A DNA stretch of 64,000 bases. Origin: Rhipicephalus microplus (Eukaryota > Arthropoda > Arachnida > Ixodida > Ixodidae). Under the pieces are notes generated by a model, which worked only from the letters and a program-made list of their open reading frames with translations, searched no databases and had not been told where the DNA came from. A program made the position numbers and the translations under genes. Positions 1 through 9,769 of the stretch are shown in pieces. Every line of letters starts with the position of its first letter. Within the stretch, counting starts at the first letter, position 1. The stretch covers positions 5,805,501-5,869,500 of the forward strand of contig NW_027464603.1 of the NCBI RefSeq assembly GCF_043290135.1, in the 5' to 3' direction.

Positions 1-915
1 GCCCCGAATCTGAGCGACCTGTTTTTAGCAAAACGTAACAAGGTCCTTGACGAACGTATGAAGCACAGTGACGTTATTGCTGTTTTTAGATATGTAGATG
101 ACTATCTGATCGTTGCCAATAACGATCTTAACAATTTTGACGCAGTTGTCACTGAAACTCTAACCATGTTTTTGACAGTGTTATCTCCCTTGGTGCTGAC
201 GCATGAAGTACCACATGACAATTTCATAAGATTTCTTGACCTCGGGCTGTATTTTTCGCCAGCAAGAGTATGCTGGAGCTATGAAACACGAGGGAATAAA
301 CCGGTTCTTCCGTTCACGTCCGCTCATTCGAAATTGGTAAAGAGTGCGGTGATAAAATCCTGTTTTCAGAATTCACTGATGAAGTCGTGCCACCACAAGC
401 TTGATGAGAGCTTGTGGACTCAAGCAAAACGTTTATTAAACTCTGGCTACCCCTTGCACTTGTTGACCGCTGTCGCCGAATGTATAAGCAGGAAAGGAAC
501 GGCAAACGGCCAAGACCAGGCAACCGCCACTAAGGCAGGCAAGGTTGCTGTAGTGCCTTACATGCATGCCATTTCGCATAACTTGCGAAGGATAGCAAGG
601 AAGGCGGGTGCGGAAGTAGTGTTTTCTGCTCCCGAAAAGTTGCAAGGAATGTGCAAAAAGGTCAATGCAGAGAGTAGCGGGAAACAGGTTTGTAAGATTA
701 AGCGCCGGGAGAAATTTGTGAATTGTTGTTGTGGTGTTGTCTATAGCACTCCTTTGACTTGCGGTTGCGAATACATAGGCCAATCTGGAAGGTGTGTGAA
801 TGAAAGACTAAAGGAGCACAAGTACAATGTAGAAAGAGCTGTATGTGGTCATTTGGCCCTTCACTGTCAGAGGTGCGGTTGCGTCCCTATGTTCCAAAAC
901 ACCCGTATACTCTAA
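1..915 (+). CDS. PLE reverse transcriptase (C-terminal part) fused to GIY-YIG endonuclease, partial
   Basis: The frame is open from base 1; an internal Met lies at 58. Counting from that Met, the catalytic YVDD box of the RT palm is at residues 12-15, followed by the thumb region. The endonuclease starts near residue 220: a VVYS stretch in place of GIY, then CGCEYIGQSGRC, RLKEH and a Cys/His cluster (HLALHCQRCGCVPMF). In this family the protein copies RNA primed at endonuclease-nicked DNA. The frame stops at 913-915 right after FQNTRIL, but the expected continuation with the conserved Glu (REIIEAFEI) is open in another frame at about 905-1045, so one frameshift cuts off the end of the endonuclease. 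It is the least damaged of the three PLE copies. Confidence 0.85.
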   Translation, partial: APNLSDLFLAKRNKVLDERMKHSDVIAVFRYVDDYLIVANNDLNNFDAVVTETLTMFLTVLSPLVLTHEVPHDNFIRFLDLGLYFSPARVCWSYETRGNKPVLPFTSAHSKLVKSAVIKSCFQNSLMKSCHHKLDESLWTQAKRLLNSGYPLHLLTAVAECISRKGTANGQDQATATKAGKVAVVPYMHAISHNLRRIARKAGAEVVFSAPEKLQGMCKKVNAESSGKQVCKIKRREKFVNCCCGVVYSTPLTCGCEYIGQSGRCVNERLKEHKYNVERAVCGHLALHCQRCGCVPMFQNTRIL

Positions 916-1265
916 GGCCCGTGACAGAACCACACGTGAAATTATTGAAGCTTTTGAAATAGACAAAATGAAAGAAAATTGTGTGAGTGTGGCTTCCATA
1001 GCATTATCATCTAAAAAAAAGAAGTATCTGGAATTTTCACTTTGACGGGCTAGTGCAGATTGTCGCTATCGGTGATGACACGGGCATGGGCTGTGCTGTA
1101 TTCTTGACGTGACATTATCCATGTTTTATCCATCTACTGTTATATAAACAGCGTGTGTGATCGCAAATAAAACATTAGTTGCAAGTTAGCGCTGTCTGTG
1201 TGTGTGCATCTCTCCTTTGTGTGTGTCCTTGTCGTGGTGCGCTATACCGGTGAAAATGAAGTATT
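1..1265 (+). mobile_element. Penelope-like element A, 3' half
   Basis: This is the 3' portion of a PLE cut by the window edge. It holds the end of the reverse transcriptase, the GIY-YIG endonuclease, and about 220 bases of 3' non-coding sequence with a possible AATAAA signal near 1167. It stops at the 10-bp motif ATGAAGTATT (1256-1265), where gypsy gag begins. PLE A differs from PLEs B and C at several positions between 58 and 615, for example an alanine-proline-glutamine (B, C) versus valine-proline-histidine (A) run, and it lacks one nonsense mutation they share. Confidence 0.88.
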
Positions 1266-2464
1266 CTTAAGGGGATTGCGGTTGACGCATTCAACCTCCT
1301 CATCTGCAAAAATGTTTCTACTGTGGACGCCATTATAAAAGAATGTCGGCGCTTTGAGCAAGCGAAGAGCCGGCGGAGAAACAGCGTGTTCACCCGCCTT
1401 CCGTATACGGCTGCAACGTCGTCTTGAGAAGACCATGCAAGAACACAGCCACCACCTCTAAATTCATCGGATCAGGTGACCCGAATTGTACGGCGCGAAC
1501 TTGAAAGCCATTGCCTCTGCTCCGGCTCACACCGCTCCAAGTGACACCACCCCACTCACTGCTAACAAGGCTCAACCCATAGTCCGCGAAGAACTCGCGA
1601 GCATAGGTATTCTCTCGGTGTGCGCTTTGCCCAGCCCGCAGCGAGCTCCATGGCGTCCACCCTCGTCCTATGCATGCAGAACCGCGACCCTGCTGCATGG
1701 AGAACCGTCGACAATCGACCAATTTATTTTCATTGCCATCGTATCGGTCATGTTGTCCGTTACTGCAATTACCGCTGGTCTTCGCCACCTCGGACTTCGT
1801 CTCAACCTCACTACCGACAAGACAGCACCCGCTTCGCATCTGCCGCGCAGCGTTTCTCCGCCAAACAACTAGAGAAGGTTCAACAGCCGATCTCCGTGAC
1901 CGCATGGTCGTCAGTCGCGTTCGCCTCCAGGACGTCGCCAGTCGTCTCGCTCACCGCAGAGTCGCAGGCCGTCGTCCCCATTCAACCCCGCTCCTGCCTA
2001 CCCGGAAAAACGAAATGGCGCAGCGCCCGGAGGTGACGCTGAATTTTTGACTCCCTCCACAAATTCTCTCTTGACGCTTCCGACGAGACAAAGTTTGTTA
2101 GACGTTGACGTTGACGGTGTGGCTATTTCTGCCCTTATAGATACTGGAGCGCACATTTCTGTAATGAGCGCGAACCTTCGCCGACGCCTACATAAAGTGC
2201 TCACGCCTGCCGCTTCCCGCACACTCCGTGTCGCTGATGGGAGGACCCCTGACGTTCAAGGGATGTGCACGGCCCGTGTGTCCATTGCTGGTCATCCTTC
2301 ATTAGTTCAGTTTGCCGTCATTGAAATGTGTCCTCATGACCTAATACTTGGTTTGGACTTCCTGTCACGTCATTCTGCGCTCATTGATTGTGCCACTGGT
2401 GCTCTTCAGCTTGAACTGCCGCAGTTTGCCGATTTTCCAGCTGACCATTCTCCCCGTTTACGCT
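1266..2464 (+). mobile_element. Ty3/gypsy gag-protease segment, copy 1
   Basis: This segment has no LTR and is bounded by PLE sequence on both sides. It encodes the C-terminal part of Gag (KECRRFEQAKSRRRNSVF frame near 1340-1425), a nucleocapsid knuckle near 1722-1765 and the aspartic protease. The knuckle reads YFHCHRIGHVVRYC, so the first Cys of the CX2C pair is replaced by Tyr. The right edge is at CGTTTACGCT (2455-2464). In the third copy the same sequence continues as gypsy pol, so the edge here marks the point where PLE sequence was joined. Confidence 0.85.
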
Positions 2465-2481
2465 GCGTCAAATTGTTATGA
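2047..2481 (+). pseudogene. Gypsy aspartic protease fragment, copy 1
   Basis: The frame contains VDGVAISALIDTGAHISVMS at residues 21-40, with the catalytic DTG triplet of retropepsins, and DLILGLDFLSRH (residues 97-108), the usual second hallmark of gypsy proteases. The protease would cleave the Gag-Pol polyprotein. The frame runs out at 2481 only because PLE sequence begins at 2465, so about the last five residues are PLE-derived. No start codon of its own is expected, because proteases of this group are made as part of a polyprotein. The domain looks intact here, whereas the third copy has a frameshift at the active site. Confidence 0.82.
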
Positions 2482-2845
2482 TCATTATTGGCAACGATCA
2501 GTCATCTACATATCTAAAAACAGCAATAACGTCACTGTGCTTCATACGTTCGTCAAGGACCTTGTTACGTTTTGCTAAAAACAGGTCGCTCAGGTACGGG
2601 GCTATGCAGGAACCTATACATATCCCGTTCTTTTGTTTTACAGTGTTTCCATTCCACGTCGCAGAGGTGGAGTTAAGATAAAAGTAAAGGAGCTCTAAAA
2701 ACTGATCACTCGACAGACCGGCATTATTTTGAAAATCAACCGCTCCTACTCTGTCTATACCTTCCGATACACACGCCATCAACTCTGCCTGAGGGAGGGT
2801 GTAATAAAGGTCCTTAACGTCGATCGAAAAAGCTAAAAGGTCTGC
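2465..2845 (-). pseudogene. Inverted PLE arm carrying RT palm motifs
   Basis: The minus strand matches the forward PLE from about 3931 to 4320: DVKDLYYTLPQAEL, GICIGSCIAPYLSDLFLAK and VFRYVDD are all readable. It has no start codon and no N-terminal domains, so it is a copy of about 380 bp placed head-to-head with the forward PLE that starts at about 2846. Where the forward copies have a TAG stop in the RT, this arm has Trp (SATWNGNT), so it preserves an older, undamaged sequence. Such inverted 5' extensions are a known habit of Penelope-like elements. Confidence 0.87.
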
Positions 2846-5441
2846 GTGAATCCCAACCAACTAGCCCGGCAACGTGCCTTAGCAAAGTTCATTTCTTGTA
2901 CATCGGGCATTCCTTTATGGTACAGCACCGAACCATGCCGGATCATCCCACTGATCGCGACGGCAGCCTGCAGAGCTCAGACACTTCGGTTCTACATCCG
3001 ACACAAGGTGCTCCCTCCTGAAGTATTGGCACTGTTTGGATACTGTTTGCCTTCCTCCAACCATGGTGTTCGTATTTGCAAAGTTATGCGATCCGAAAGG
3101 CAGAGGCAAACTTGAATGTACAGAAATCATCTCAGGCTCATTCTGGGACCAAGCACAAGCTTCAACGACTGGCGCGATTACTCGCTACTAGCTGAACGGA
3201 CAACCGAATTTCTCTGGCGGCAAGTTCTGCCGGGGCTGAGGACGCAAGTACAAAAGAAGCCCCCCGCACCGTCGAATCCTCTTCACGTCATCGGTGATGT
3301 GAACCTGCCCGACAAAGTGCGACAGGTACTCAAGTGTGGACCAAAGTTCGCCGTCGAGCCGCGAAAATCTAGCCCCGAACTTCTAGGAATGGTTCGGAGT
3401 GTCTCAAAACAAGTACCTGAAGGTGACGTTGACAGGTGTGTATCTGAAGGTGTCGACGTTCTCATGCGTGTCCGTCCTACGGGTGTCAGATATGCTATTC
3501 AGGATACCATTAGGCACTTGAAGGACAATTCGCTCGCGCTACTACCAGCCGATAAAGACGGTGGCTTTGCGGTTATGCGTAAGTCATTGTATCGAGCGAA
3601 GGCGTCAGAGGCCATCAATTCTGTATTTGATACTCATAACAATATTTCGTTACAAAAAGTGCGAACTTCCGCGAAGAAGCTATGCAAAAGCTTTAATCTT
3701 GAAGGCCTGGTTAGATCAATCGAGAAGACAAAAAAAGTGGATCTTGATATCTTTTTCACGGCAAAGACGCATAAAGTTGAATGCCCTTTCAGAGTGATCA
3801 TCTCAGAGAATGAATCCTGGCAAAAGTGCATCGCGTTATTTCTACAAAAACATTTGAAGTTGATATCTCTTGACGACCCCTTTTGCTGAAACAGTCGGAA
3901 CAAGTACTAGACTTTCTTGCAGGCAAGGAAAACGCAGACCTTTTAGCTTTTCCGATCAACGTTAAGGACCTTTATTACACCCTCCCTCAGGCAGAGTTGA
4001 TGGCGTGTGTATCGGAAGGTAAAGACAGAGTAGGAGCGGTTGATTTTCAAAATACTGCCGATCTGTCGAGTGATCAGTTTTTAGAGCTCCTTTACTTTTA
4101 TCTTAACTCGACCTATGCGACGTAGAATGGAAACACTGTAAAACAAAAGAACGGGATATGTATAGGTTCCCGCATAGCCCCGAATCTGAGCGACCTGTTT
4201 TTAGCAAAACGTAACAAGGTCCTTGACGAACGTATGAAGAACAGTGACGTTATTGCTGTTTTTAGATATGTAGATGACTATCTGATCGTTGCCAATAATG
4301 ATCTTAACAATTTTGACGCAGTTGTCACTGAAACTCTAACCATGTTTTTGACAGTGTTATCTCCCTTGGTGCTGACGCATGAAGCACCACAAGACAATTT
4401 CATAAGATTTCTTGACCTCGGGCTGTATTTTTCGCCAGCAAGAGTATGCTGGAGCTATGAAACGCGAGGGAATAAACCGGTTCTTCCGTTCACGTCCGCT
4501 CAATCGAAATTGGTAAAGCGTGCGGTGATAAAATCCTGTTTTCAGAATTTACTGATGAAGTCGTGCCACCACAAGCTTGATGAGAGCTTGTGGACTCAAG
4601 CAAAACGTTTATTAAACTCTGGTTACCCCTTGCACTTGTTGACCGCTGTCGCCGAATGTATAAGCAGGAAAGGAGGGGCAAACGGCCAAGACCAGGCAAC
4701 CGCCACTAAGGCAGGCAAGGTTGCTGTAGTGCCTTACATGCATGCCATTTCGCATAACTAGCGAAGGATAGCAAGGAAGGCGGGTGCGGATGTAGTGTTT
4801 TCTGCTCCCGAAAAGTTGCAAGGAATGTGCAAAAAGGTCAATGCAGAGAGTAGCGGGAAACAGGTTTGTAAGATTAAGCGCCGGGAGAAATTTGTGAATT
4901 GTTGTTGTGGTGTTGTCTATAGCACTCCTTTGACTTGCGGTTGCGAATACATAGGCCAATCTGGAAGGTGTGTGAATGAAAGACTAAAGGAGCACAAGTA
5001 CAATGTAGAAAGAGCTGTATGTGGTCATTTGGCCCTTCACTGTCAGAGGTGCGGTTGCGTCCCTATGTTCCAAAACACCCGTATACTCTAAGGCCCGTGA
5101 CAGAACCACACGTGAAATTATTGAAGCTTTTGAAATAGACAAAATGAAAGAAAATTGTGTGAGTGTGGCTTCCATAGCATTATCATCTAAAAAAAAGAAG
5201 TATCTGGAATTTTCACTTTGACGGGCTAGTGCAGATTGTCGCTATCGGTGATGACACGGGCATGGGCTGTGCTGTATTCTTGACGTGACATTATCCATGT
5301 TTTATCCATCTACTGTTATATAAACAGCGTGTGTGATCGCAAATAAAACATTAGTTGCAAGTTAGCGCTGTCTGTGTGTGTGCATCTCTCCTTTGTGTGT
5401 GTCCTTGTCGTGGTGCGCTATACCGGTGAAAATGAAGTATT
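2846..5441 (+). mobile_element. Penelope-like element B, near full length, inactive
   Basis: The 5' end starts with TGAATCCCAACCAACTAGCC, which resembles the inverse of the 3'-terminal motif seen in PLE C (GGCTAGTTGGTGAGCATTCA), so the element appears to have short inverted termini. Coding sequence runs from about 3116 to 5221, then a 3' non-coding tail to ATGAAGTATT. Variants place its 5' part with PLE C and its 3' part with PLE A, making it a recombinant (see findings). Confidence 0.87.
3116..5091 (+). pseudogene. PLE B reverse transcriptase/GIY-YIG protein, broken
   Basis: Three open segments form one damaged gene. Segment 3116-3889 (257 aa) is the N-terminal and finger region, with LLPADKDGG and FFTAKTHK motifs typical of PLE RTs. 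A frameshift at the CCCCTTTT run (about 3877-3884) leads into 3883-4125 (DVKDLYYTLPQAEL, catalytic Asp of motif A). A TAG at 4123-4125 replaces the Trp still present in the inverted arm. The frame resumes through YVDD near 4270 and stops again at a TAG at 4759-4761, where PLE A has Leu. The last segment, 4795-5091, is the GIY-YIG domain, cut by the same terminal frameshift as PLE A. No functional protein is expected. Confidence 0.87.
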
Positions 5442-6640
5442 CTTAAGGGGATTGCGGTTGACGCATTCAACCTCCTCATCTGCAAAAATGTTTCTACAGT
5501 GGACGCCATTATAAAAGAATGTCGGCGCTTTGAGCAAGCGAAGAGCCGGCGGAGAAACAGCGTGTTCACCCGCCTTCCGTATACGGCTGCAACGTCGTCT
5601 TGAGAAGACCATGCAAGAACACAGCCACCACCTCTAAATTCATCGGATCAGGTGACCCGAATTGTACGGCGCGAACTTGAAAGCCATTGCCTCTGCTCCG
5701 GCTCACACCGCTCCAAGTGACACCACCCCACTCACTGCTAACAAGGCTCAACCCATAGTCCGCGAAGAACTCGCGAGCATAGGTATTCTCTCGGTGTGCG
5801 CTTTGCCCAGCCCGCAGCGAGCTCCATGGCGTCCACCCTCGTCCTATGCATGCAGAACCGCGACCCTGCTGCATGGAGAACCGTCGACAATCGACCAATT
5901 TATTTTCATTGCCATCGTATCGGTCATGTTGTCCGTTACTGCAATTACCGCTGGTCTTCGCCACCTCGGACTTCGTCTCAACCTCACTACCGACAAGACA
6001 GCACCCGCTTCGCATCTGCCGCGCAGCGTTTCTCCGCCAAACAACTAGAGAAGGTTCAACAGCCGATCTCCGTGACCGCATGGTCGTCAGTCGCGTTCGC
6101 CTCCAGGACGTCGCCAGTCGTCTCGCTCACCGCAGAGTCGCAGGCCGTCGTCCCCATTCAACCCCGCTCCTGCCTACCCGGAAAAACGAAATGGCGCAGC
6201 GCCCGGAGGTGACGCTGAATTTTTGACTCCCTCCACAAATTCTCTCTTGACGCTTCCGACGAGACAAAGTTTGTTAGACGTTGACGTTGACGGTGTGGCT
6301 ATTTCTGCCCTTATAGATACTGGAGCGCACATTTCTGTAATGAGCGCGAACCTTCGCCGACGCCTACATAAAGTGCTCACGCCTGCCGCTTCCCGCACAC
6401 TCCGTGTCGCTGATGGGAGGACCCCTGACGTTCAAGGGATGTGCACGGCCCGTGTGTCCATTGCTGGTCATCCTTCATTAGTTCAGTTTGCCGTCATTGA
6501 AATGTGTCCTCATGACCTAATACTTGGTTTGGACTTCCTGTCACGTCATTCTGCGCTCATTGATTGTGCCACTGGTGCTCTTCAGCTTGAACTGCCGCAG
6601 TTTGCCGATTTTCCAGCTGACCATTCTCCCCGTTTACGCT
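5442..6640 (+). mobile_element. Ty3/gypsy gag-protease segment, copy 2
   Basis: This is nearly base-for-base the same as 1266-2464. One difference is an A at 5500, where copy 1 has T at 1324. The protease frame 6223-6657 keeps IDTGAHISVMS and DLILGLDFLSRH. Both edges are PLE junctions at the same bases as in copy 1. Confidence 0.85.
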
Positions 6641-6657
6641 GCGTCAAATTGTTATGA
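6223..6657 (+). pseudogene. Gypsy aspartic protease fragment, copy 2
   Basis: This 144-residue frame is identical in sequence to the copy at 2047-2481, with DTG at residues 30-32 and the same final residues contributed by the inverted PLE arm. It is isolated from gag and pol and has no promoter or LTR nearby, so it is a remnant held inside the array rather than an active gene. Confidence 0.8.
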
Positions 6658-7021
6658 TCATTATTGGCAACGATCAGTCATCTACATATCTAAAAACAGC
6701 AATAACGTCACTGTGCTTCATACGTTCGTCAAGGACCTTGTTACGTTTTGCTAAAAACAGGTCGCTCAGGTACGGGGCTATGCAGGAACCTATACATATC
6801 CCGTTCTTTTGTTTTACAGTGTTTCCATTCCACGTCGCAGAGGTGGAGTTAAGATAAAAGTAAAGGAGCTCTAAAAACTGATCACTCGACAGACCGGCAT
6901 GATTTTGAAAATCAACAGCTCCTACTCTGTCTATACCTTCCGATACACACGCCATCAACTCTGCCTGAGGGAGGGTGTAATAAAGGTCCTTAACGTCGAT
7001 CGAAAAAGCTAAAAGGTCTGC
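6641..7021 (-). pseudogene. Inverted PLE arm, copy 2
   Basis: Second copy of the head-to-head PLE arm, with the same junctions as 2465-2845. The minus-strand frame reads through DVKDLYYTLPQAEL, GICIGSCIAPYLSDLFLAK and VFRYVDD. It differs from copy 1 at only a few bases, for example His instead of Asn in the QNHAGLSSD stretch. Confidence 0.86.
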
Positions 7022-7291
7022 GTGAATCCCAACCAACTAGCCCGGCAACGTGCCTTAGCAAAGTTCATTTCTTGTACATCGGGCATTCCTTTATGGTACA
7101 GCACCGAACCATGCCGGATCATCCCACTGATCGCGACGGCAGCCTGCAGAGCTCAGACACTTCGGTTCTACATCCGACACAAGGTGCTCCCTCCTGAAGT
7201 ATTGGCACTGTTTGGATACTGTTTGCCTTCCTCCAACCATGGTGTTCGTATTTGCAAAGTTATGCGATCCGAAAGGCAGAGGCAAACTTGA

Positions 7292-9267
7292 ATGTACAGA
7301 AATCATCTCAGGCTCATTCTGGGACCAAGCACAAGCTTCAACGACTGGCGCGATTACTCGCTACTAGCTGAACGGACAACCGAATTTCTCTGGCGGCAAG
7401 TTCTGCCGGGGCTGAGGACGCAAGTACAAAAGAAGCCCCCCGCACCGTCGAATCCTCTTCACGTCATCGGTGATGTGAACCTGCCCGACAAAGTGCGACA
7501 GGTACTCAAGTGTGGACCAAAGTTCGCCGTCGAGCCGCGAAAATCTAGCCCCGAACTTCTAGGAATGGTTCGGAGTGTCTCAAAACAAGTACCTGAAGGT
7601 GACGTTGACAGGTGTGTATCTGAAGGTGTCGACGTTCTCATGCGTGTCCGTCCTACGGGTGTCAGATATGCTATTCAGGATACCATTAGGCACTTGAAGG
7701 ACAATTCGCTCGCGCTACTACCAGCCGATAAAGACGGTGGCTTTGCGGTTATGCGTAAGTCATTGTATCGAGCGAAGGCGTCAGAGGCCATCAATTCTGT
7801 ATTTGATACTCATAACAATATTTCGTTACAAAAAGTGCGAACTTCCGCGAAGAAGCTATGCAAAAGCTTTAATCTTGAAGGCCTGGTTAGATCAATCGAG
7901 AAGACAAAAAAAGTGGATCTTGATATCTTTTTCACGGCAAAGACGCATAAAGTTGAATGCCCTTTCAGAGTGATCATCTCAGAGAATGAATCCTGGCAAA
8001 AGTGCATCGCGTTATTTCTACAAAAACATTTGAAGTTGATATCTCTTGACGACCCCTTTTGCTGAAACAGTCGGAACAAGTACTAGACTTTCTTGCAGGC
8101 AAGGAAAACGCAGACCTTTTAGCTTTTCCGATCAACGTTAAGGACCTTTATTACACCCTCCCTCAGGCAGAGTTGATGGCGTGTGTATCGGAAGGTAAAG
8201 ACAGAGTAGGAGCGGTTGATTTTCAAAATACTGCCGATCTGTCGAGTGATCAGTTTTTAGAGCTCCTTTACTTTTATCTTAACTCGACCTATGCGACGTA
8301 GAATGGAAACACTGTAAAACAAAAGAACGGGATATGTATAGGTTCCCGCATAGCCCCGAATCTGAGCGACCTGTTTTTAGCAAAACGTAACAAGGTCCTT
8401 GACGAACGTATGAAGAACAGTGACGTTATTGCTGTTTTTAGATATGTAGATGACTATCTGATCGTTGCCAATAATGATCTTAACAATTTTGACGCAGTTG
8501 TCACTGAAACTCTAACCATGTTTTTGACAGTGTTATCTCCCTTGGTGCTGACGCATGAAGCACCACAAGACAATTTCATAAGATTTCTTGACCTCGGGCT
8601 GTATTTTTCGCCAGCAAGAGTATGCTGGAGCTATGAAACGCGAGGGAATAAACCGGTTCTTCCGTTCACGTCCGCTCATTCGAAATTGGTAAAGCGTGCG
8701 GTGATAAAATCCTGTTTTCAGAATTTACTGATGAAGTCGTGCCACCACAAGCTTGATGAGAGCTTGTGGACTCAAGCAAAACGTTTATTAAACTCTGGTT
8801 ACCCCTTGCACTTGTTGACCGCTGTCGCCGAATGTATAAGCAGGAAAGGAGGGGCAAACGGCCAAGACCAGGCAACCGCCACTAAGGCAGGCAAGGTTGC
8901 TGTAGTGCCTTACATGCATGCCATTTCGCATAACTAGCGAAGGATAGCAAGGAAGGCGGGTGCGGATGTAGTGTTTTCTGCTCCCGAAAAGTTGCAAGGA
9001 ATGTGCAAAAAGGTCAATGCAGAGAGTAGCGGGAAACAGGTTTGTAAGATTAAGCGCCGGGAGAAATTTGTGAATTGTTGTTGTGGTGTTGTCTATAGCA
9101 CTCCTTTGACTTGCGGTTGCGAATACATAGGCCAATCTGGAAGGTGTGTGAATGAAAGACTAAAGGAGCACAAGTACAATGTAGAAAGAGCTGTATGTGG
9201 TCATTTGGCCCTTCACTGTCAGAGGTGCGGTTGCGTCCCTATGTTCCAAAACACCCGTATACTCTAA
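7292..9267 (+). pseudogene. PLE C reverse transcriptase/GIY-YIG protein, broken
   Basis: Four segments (7292-8065, 8059-8301, 8410-8937, 8971-9267) repeat the damage of PLE B: frameshift after LISLDDPFC, TAG at 8299-8301, TAG at 8935-8937, and frameshift at the end of the endonuclease. The motifs LLPADKDGG, DVKDLYYTLPQAEL, YVDD and CGCEYIGQSGRC are all readable. Sharing every disabling mutation with PLE B shows that one was copied from the other as DNA after inactivation, not by fresh retrotransposition. Confidence 0.87.
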
Positions 9268-9653
9268 GGCCCGTGACAGAACCACACGTGACATTATTGA
9301 AGCTTTTGAAATAGACAAAATGAAAGAAAAATGTGTGAGTGTGGCTTCCATAGCATTATCATCTAATGAAAAGAAGTATCTGGAATTTTCACTTTGACGG
9401 GCTAGTGCAGATTGTCGCTATCGGTGATGACACGTGCATGGGCTGTGCTGTATTCTTGACGTGACATTATCCATGTTTTATCCATCTACTGTTATATAAA
9501 CAGCGTGTGTGATCGCAAATAAAACATTAGTTGCAAGTTAGCGCTGTGTGTGTGTGTGCATCTCTCCTTTGTGTGTGTCCTTGTCGTGGTGCGCTATACC
9601 GGTGAAAATGAAGTATTGAGCAAGATGGAAAACTGGGCTAGTTGGTGAGCATT

Positions 9654-9762
9654 CATCGTGGTTAACAGCGCGAAACACCCGGACAGGAGCGATAGAAGGA
9701 CAGCGCTGTACCGTGTCCTTCTATCGCTCCTGTCCGGGTGTTTCGCGCTGTTAACCACGATG
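9654..9762. repeat. Perfect 49-bp inverted repeat (hairpin) at PLE C 3' end
   Basis: The left arm 9654-9702 is the exact reverse complement of the right arm 9714-9762, with an 11-base spacer. The outer ends are CATCGTGG and CCACGATG. The hairpin is flanked by the 10-bp direct repeat ATGAAGTATT (9608-9617 and 9760-9769) and is absent from PLEs A and B. Confidence 0.95.
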
Positions 9763-9769
9763 AAGTATT

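Larger units (their letters stand above)
1..9769. repeat. Tandem array of a 4,176-bp PLE + gypsy gag-protease unit
   Basis: Equivalent positions recur exactly 4,176 bases apart (58/4234/8410, 1256/5432/9608, 2047/6223). One unit consists of a Penelope-like element on the plus strand, about 1,199 bp of gypsy gag-protease, and a partial PLE in reverse orientation placed in front of the next PLE. The first and second units are almost identical from about 900 to 4176; the second and third PLEs are almost identical up to about 9290. The third unit carries 152 extra bases at the PLE 3' end and its gypsy part continues into RT and integrase. The window opens inside a PLE, so the array probably extends leftwards. 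An assembly artefact cannot be excluded, but unit-specific variants argue for real copies. Confidence 0.93.
7022..9769 (+). mobile_element. Penelope-like element C with 152-bp terminal extension
   Basis: This has the same organisation as PLE B but is longer at the 3' end. After ATGAAGTATT (9608-9617) it continues for 152 bases that include GGGCTAGTTGGTGAGCATTC, a presumed PLE terminus, and a perfect 49-bp palindrome, before a second ATGAAGTATT (9760-9769) and gypsy gag. Its 3' region carries private changes (C at 9292, AATGTG near 9329, CTAATG near 9364) absent from A and B. Confidence 0.85.

Noticed and set aside
360..400. CTGATGAA word as a possible hammerhead ribozyme core of the PLE
   Set aside because: It lies inside the RT coding sequence with no GAAA partner and stems, so there is no support.
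436..783. 115-codon minus-strand frame repeated at 4612-4959 and 8788-9135
   Set aside because: Antisense shadow of the PLE RT/GIY-YIG gene.
1142..1170. TATATAAACAG plus AATAAAACA as a promoter/terminator pair for a host gene
   Set aside because: It lies in the PLE 3' non-coding region and is repeated with each PLE; at most it is the PLE polyadenylation signal.
1390..1905. 171-codon minus-strand frame repeated at 5566-6081 and 9894-10409
   Set aside because: It is antisense to gypsy gag, has no recognisable domain, and is conserved only because the underlying repeat is.
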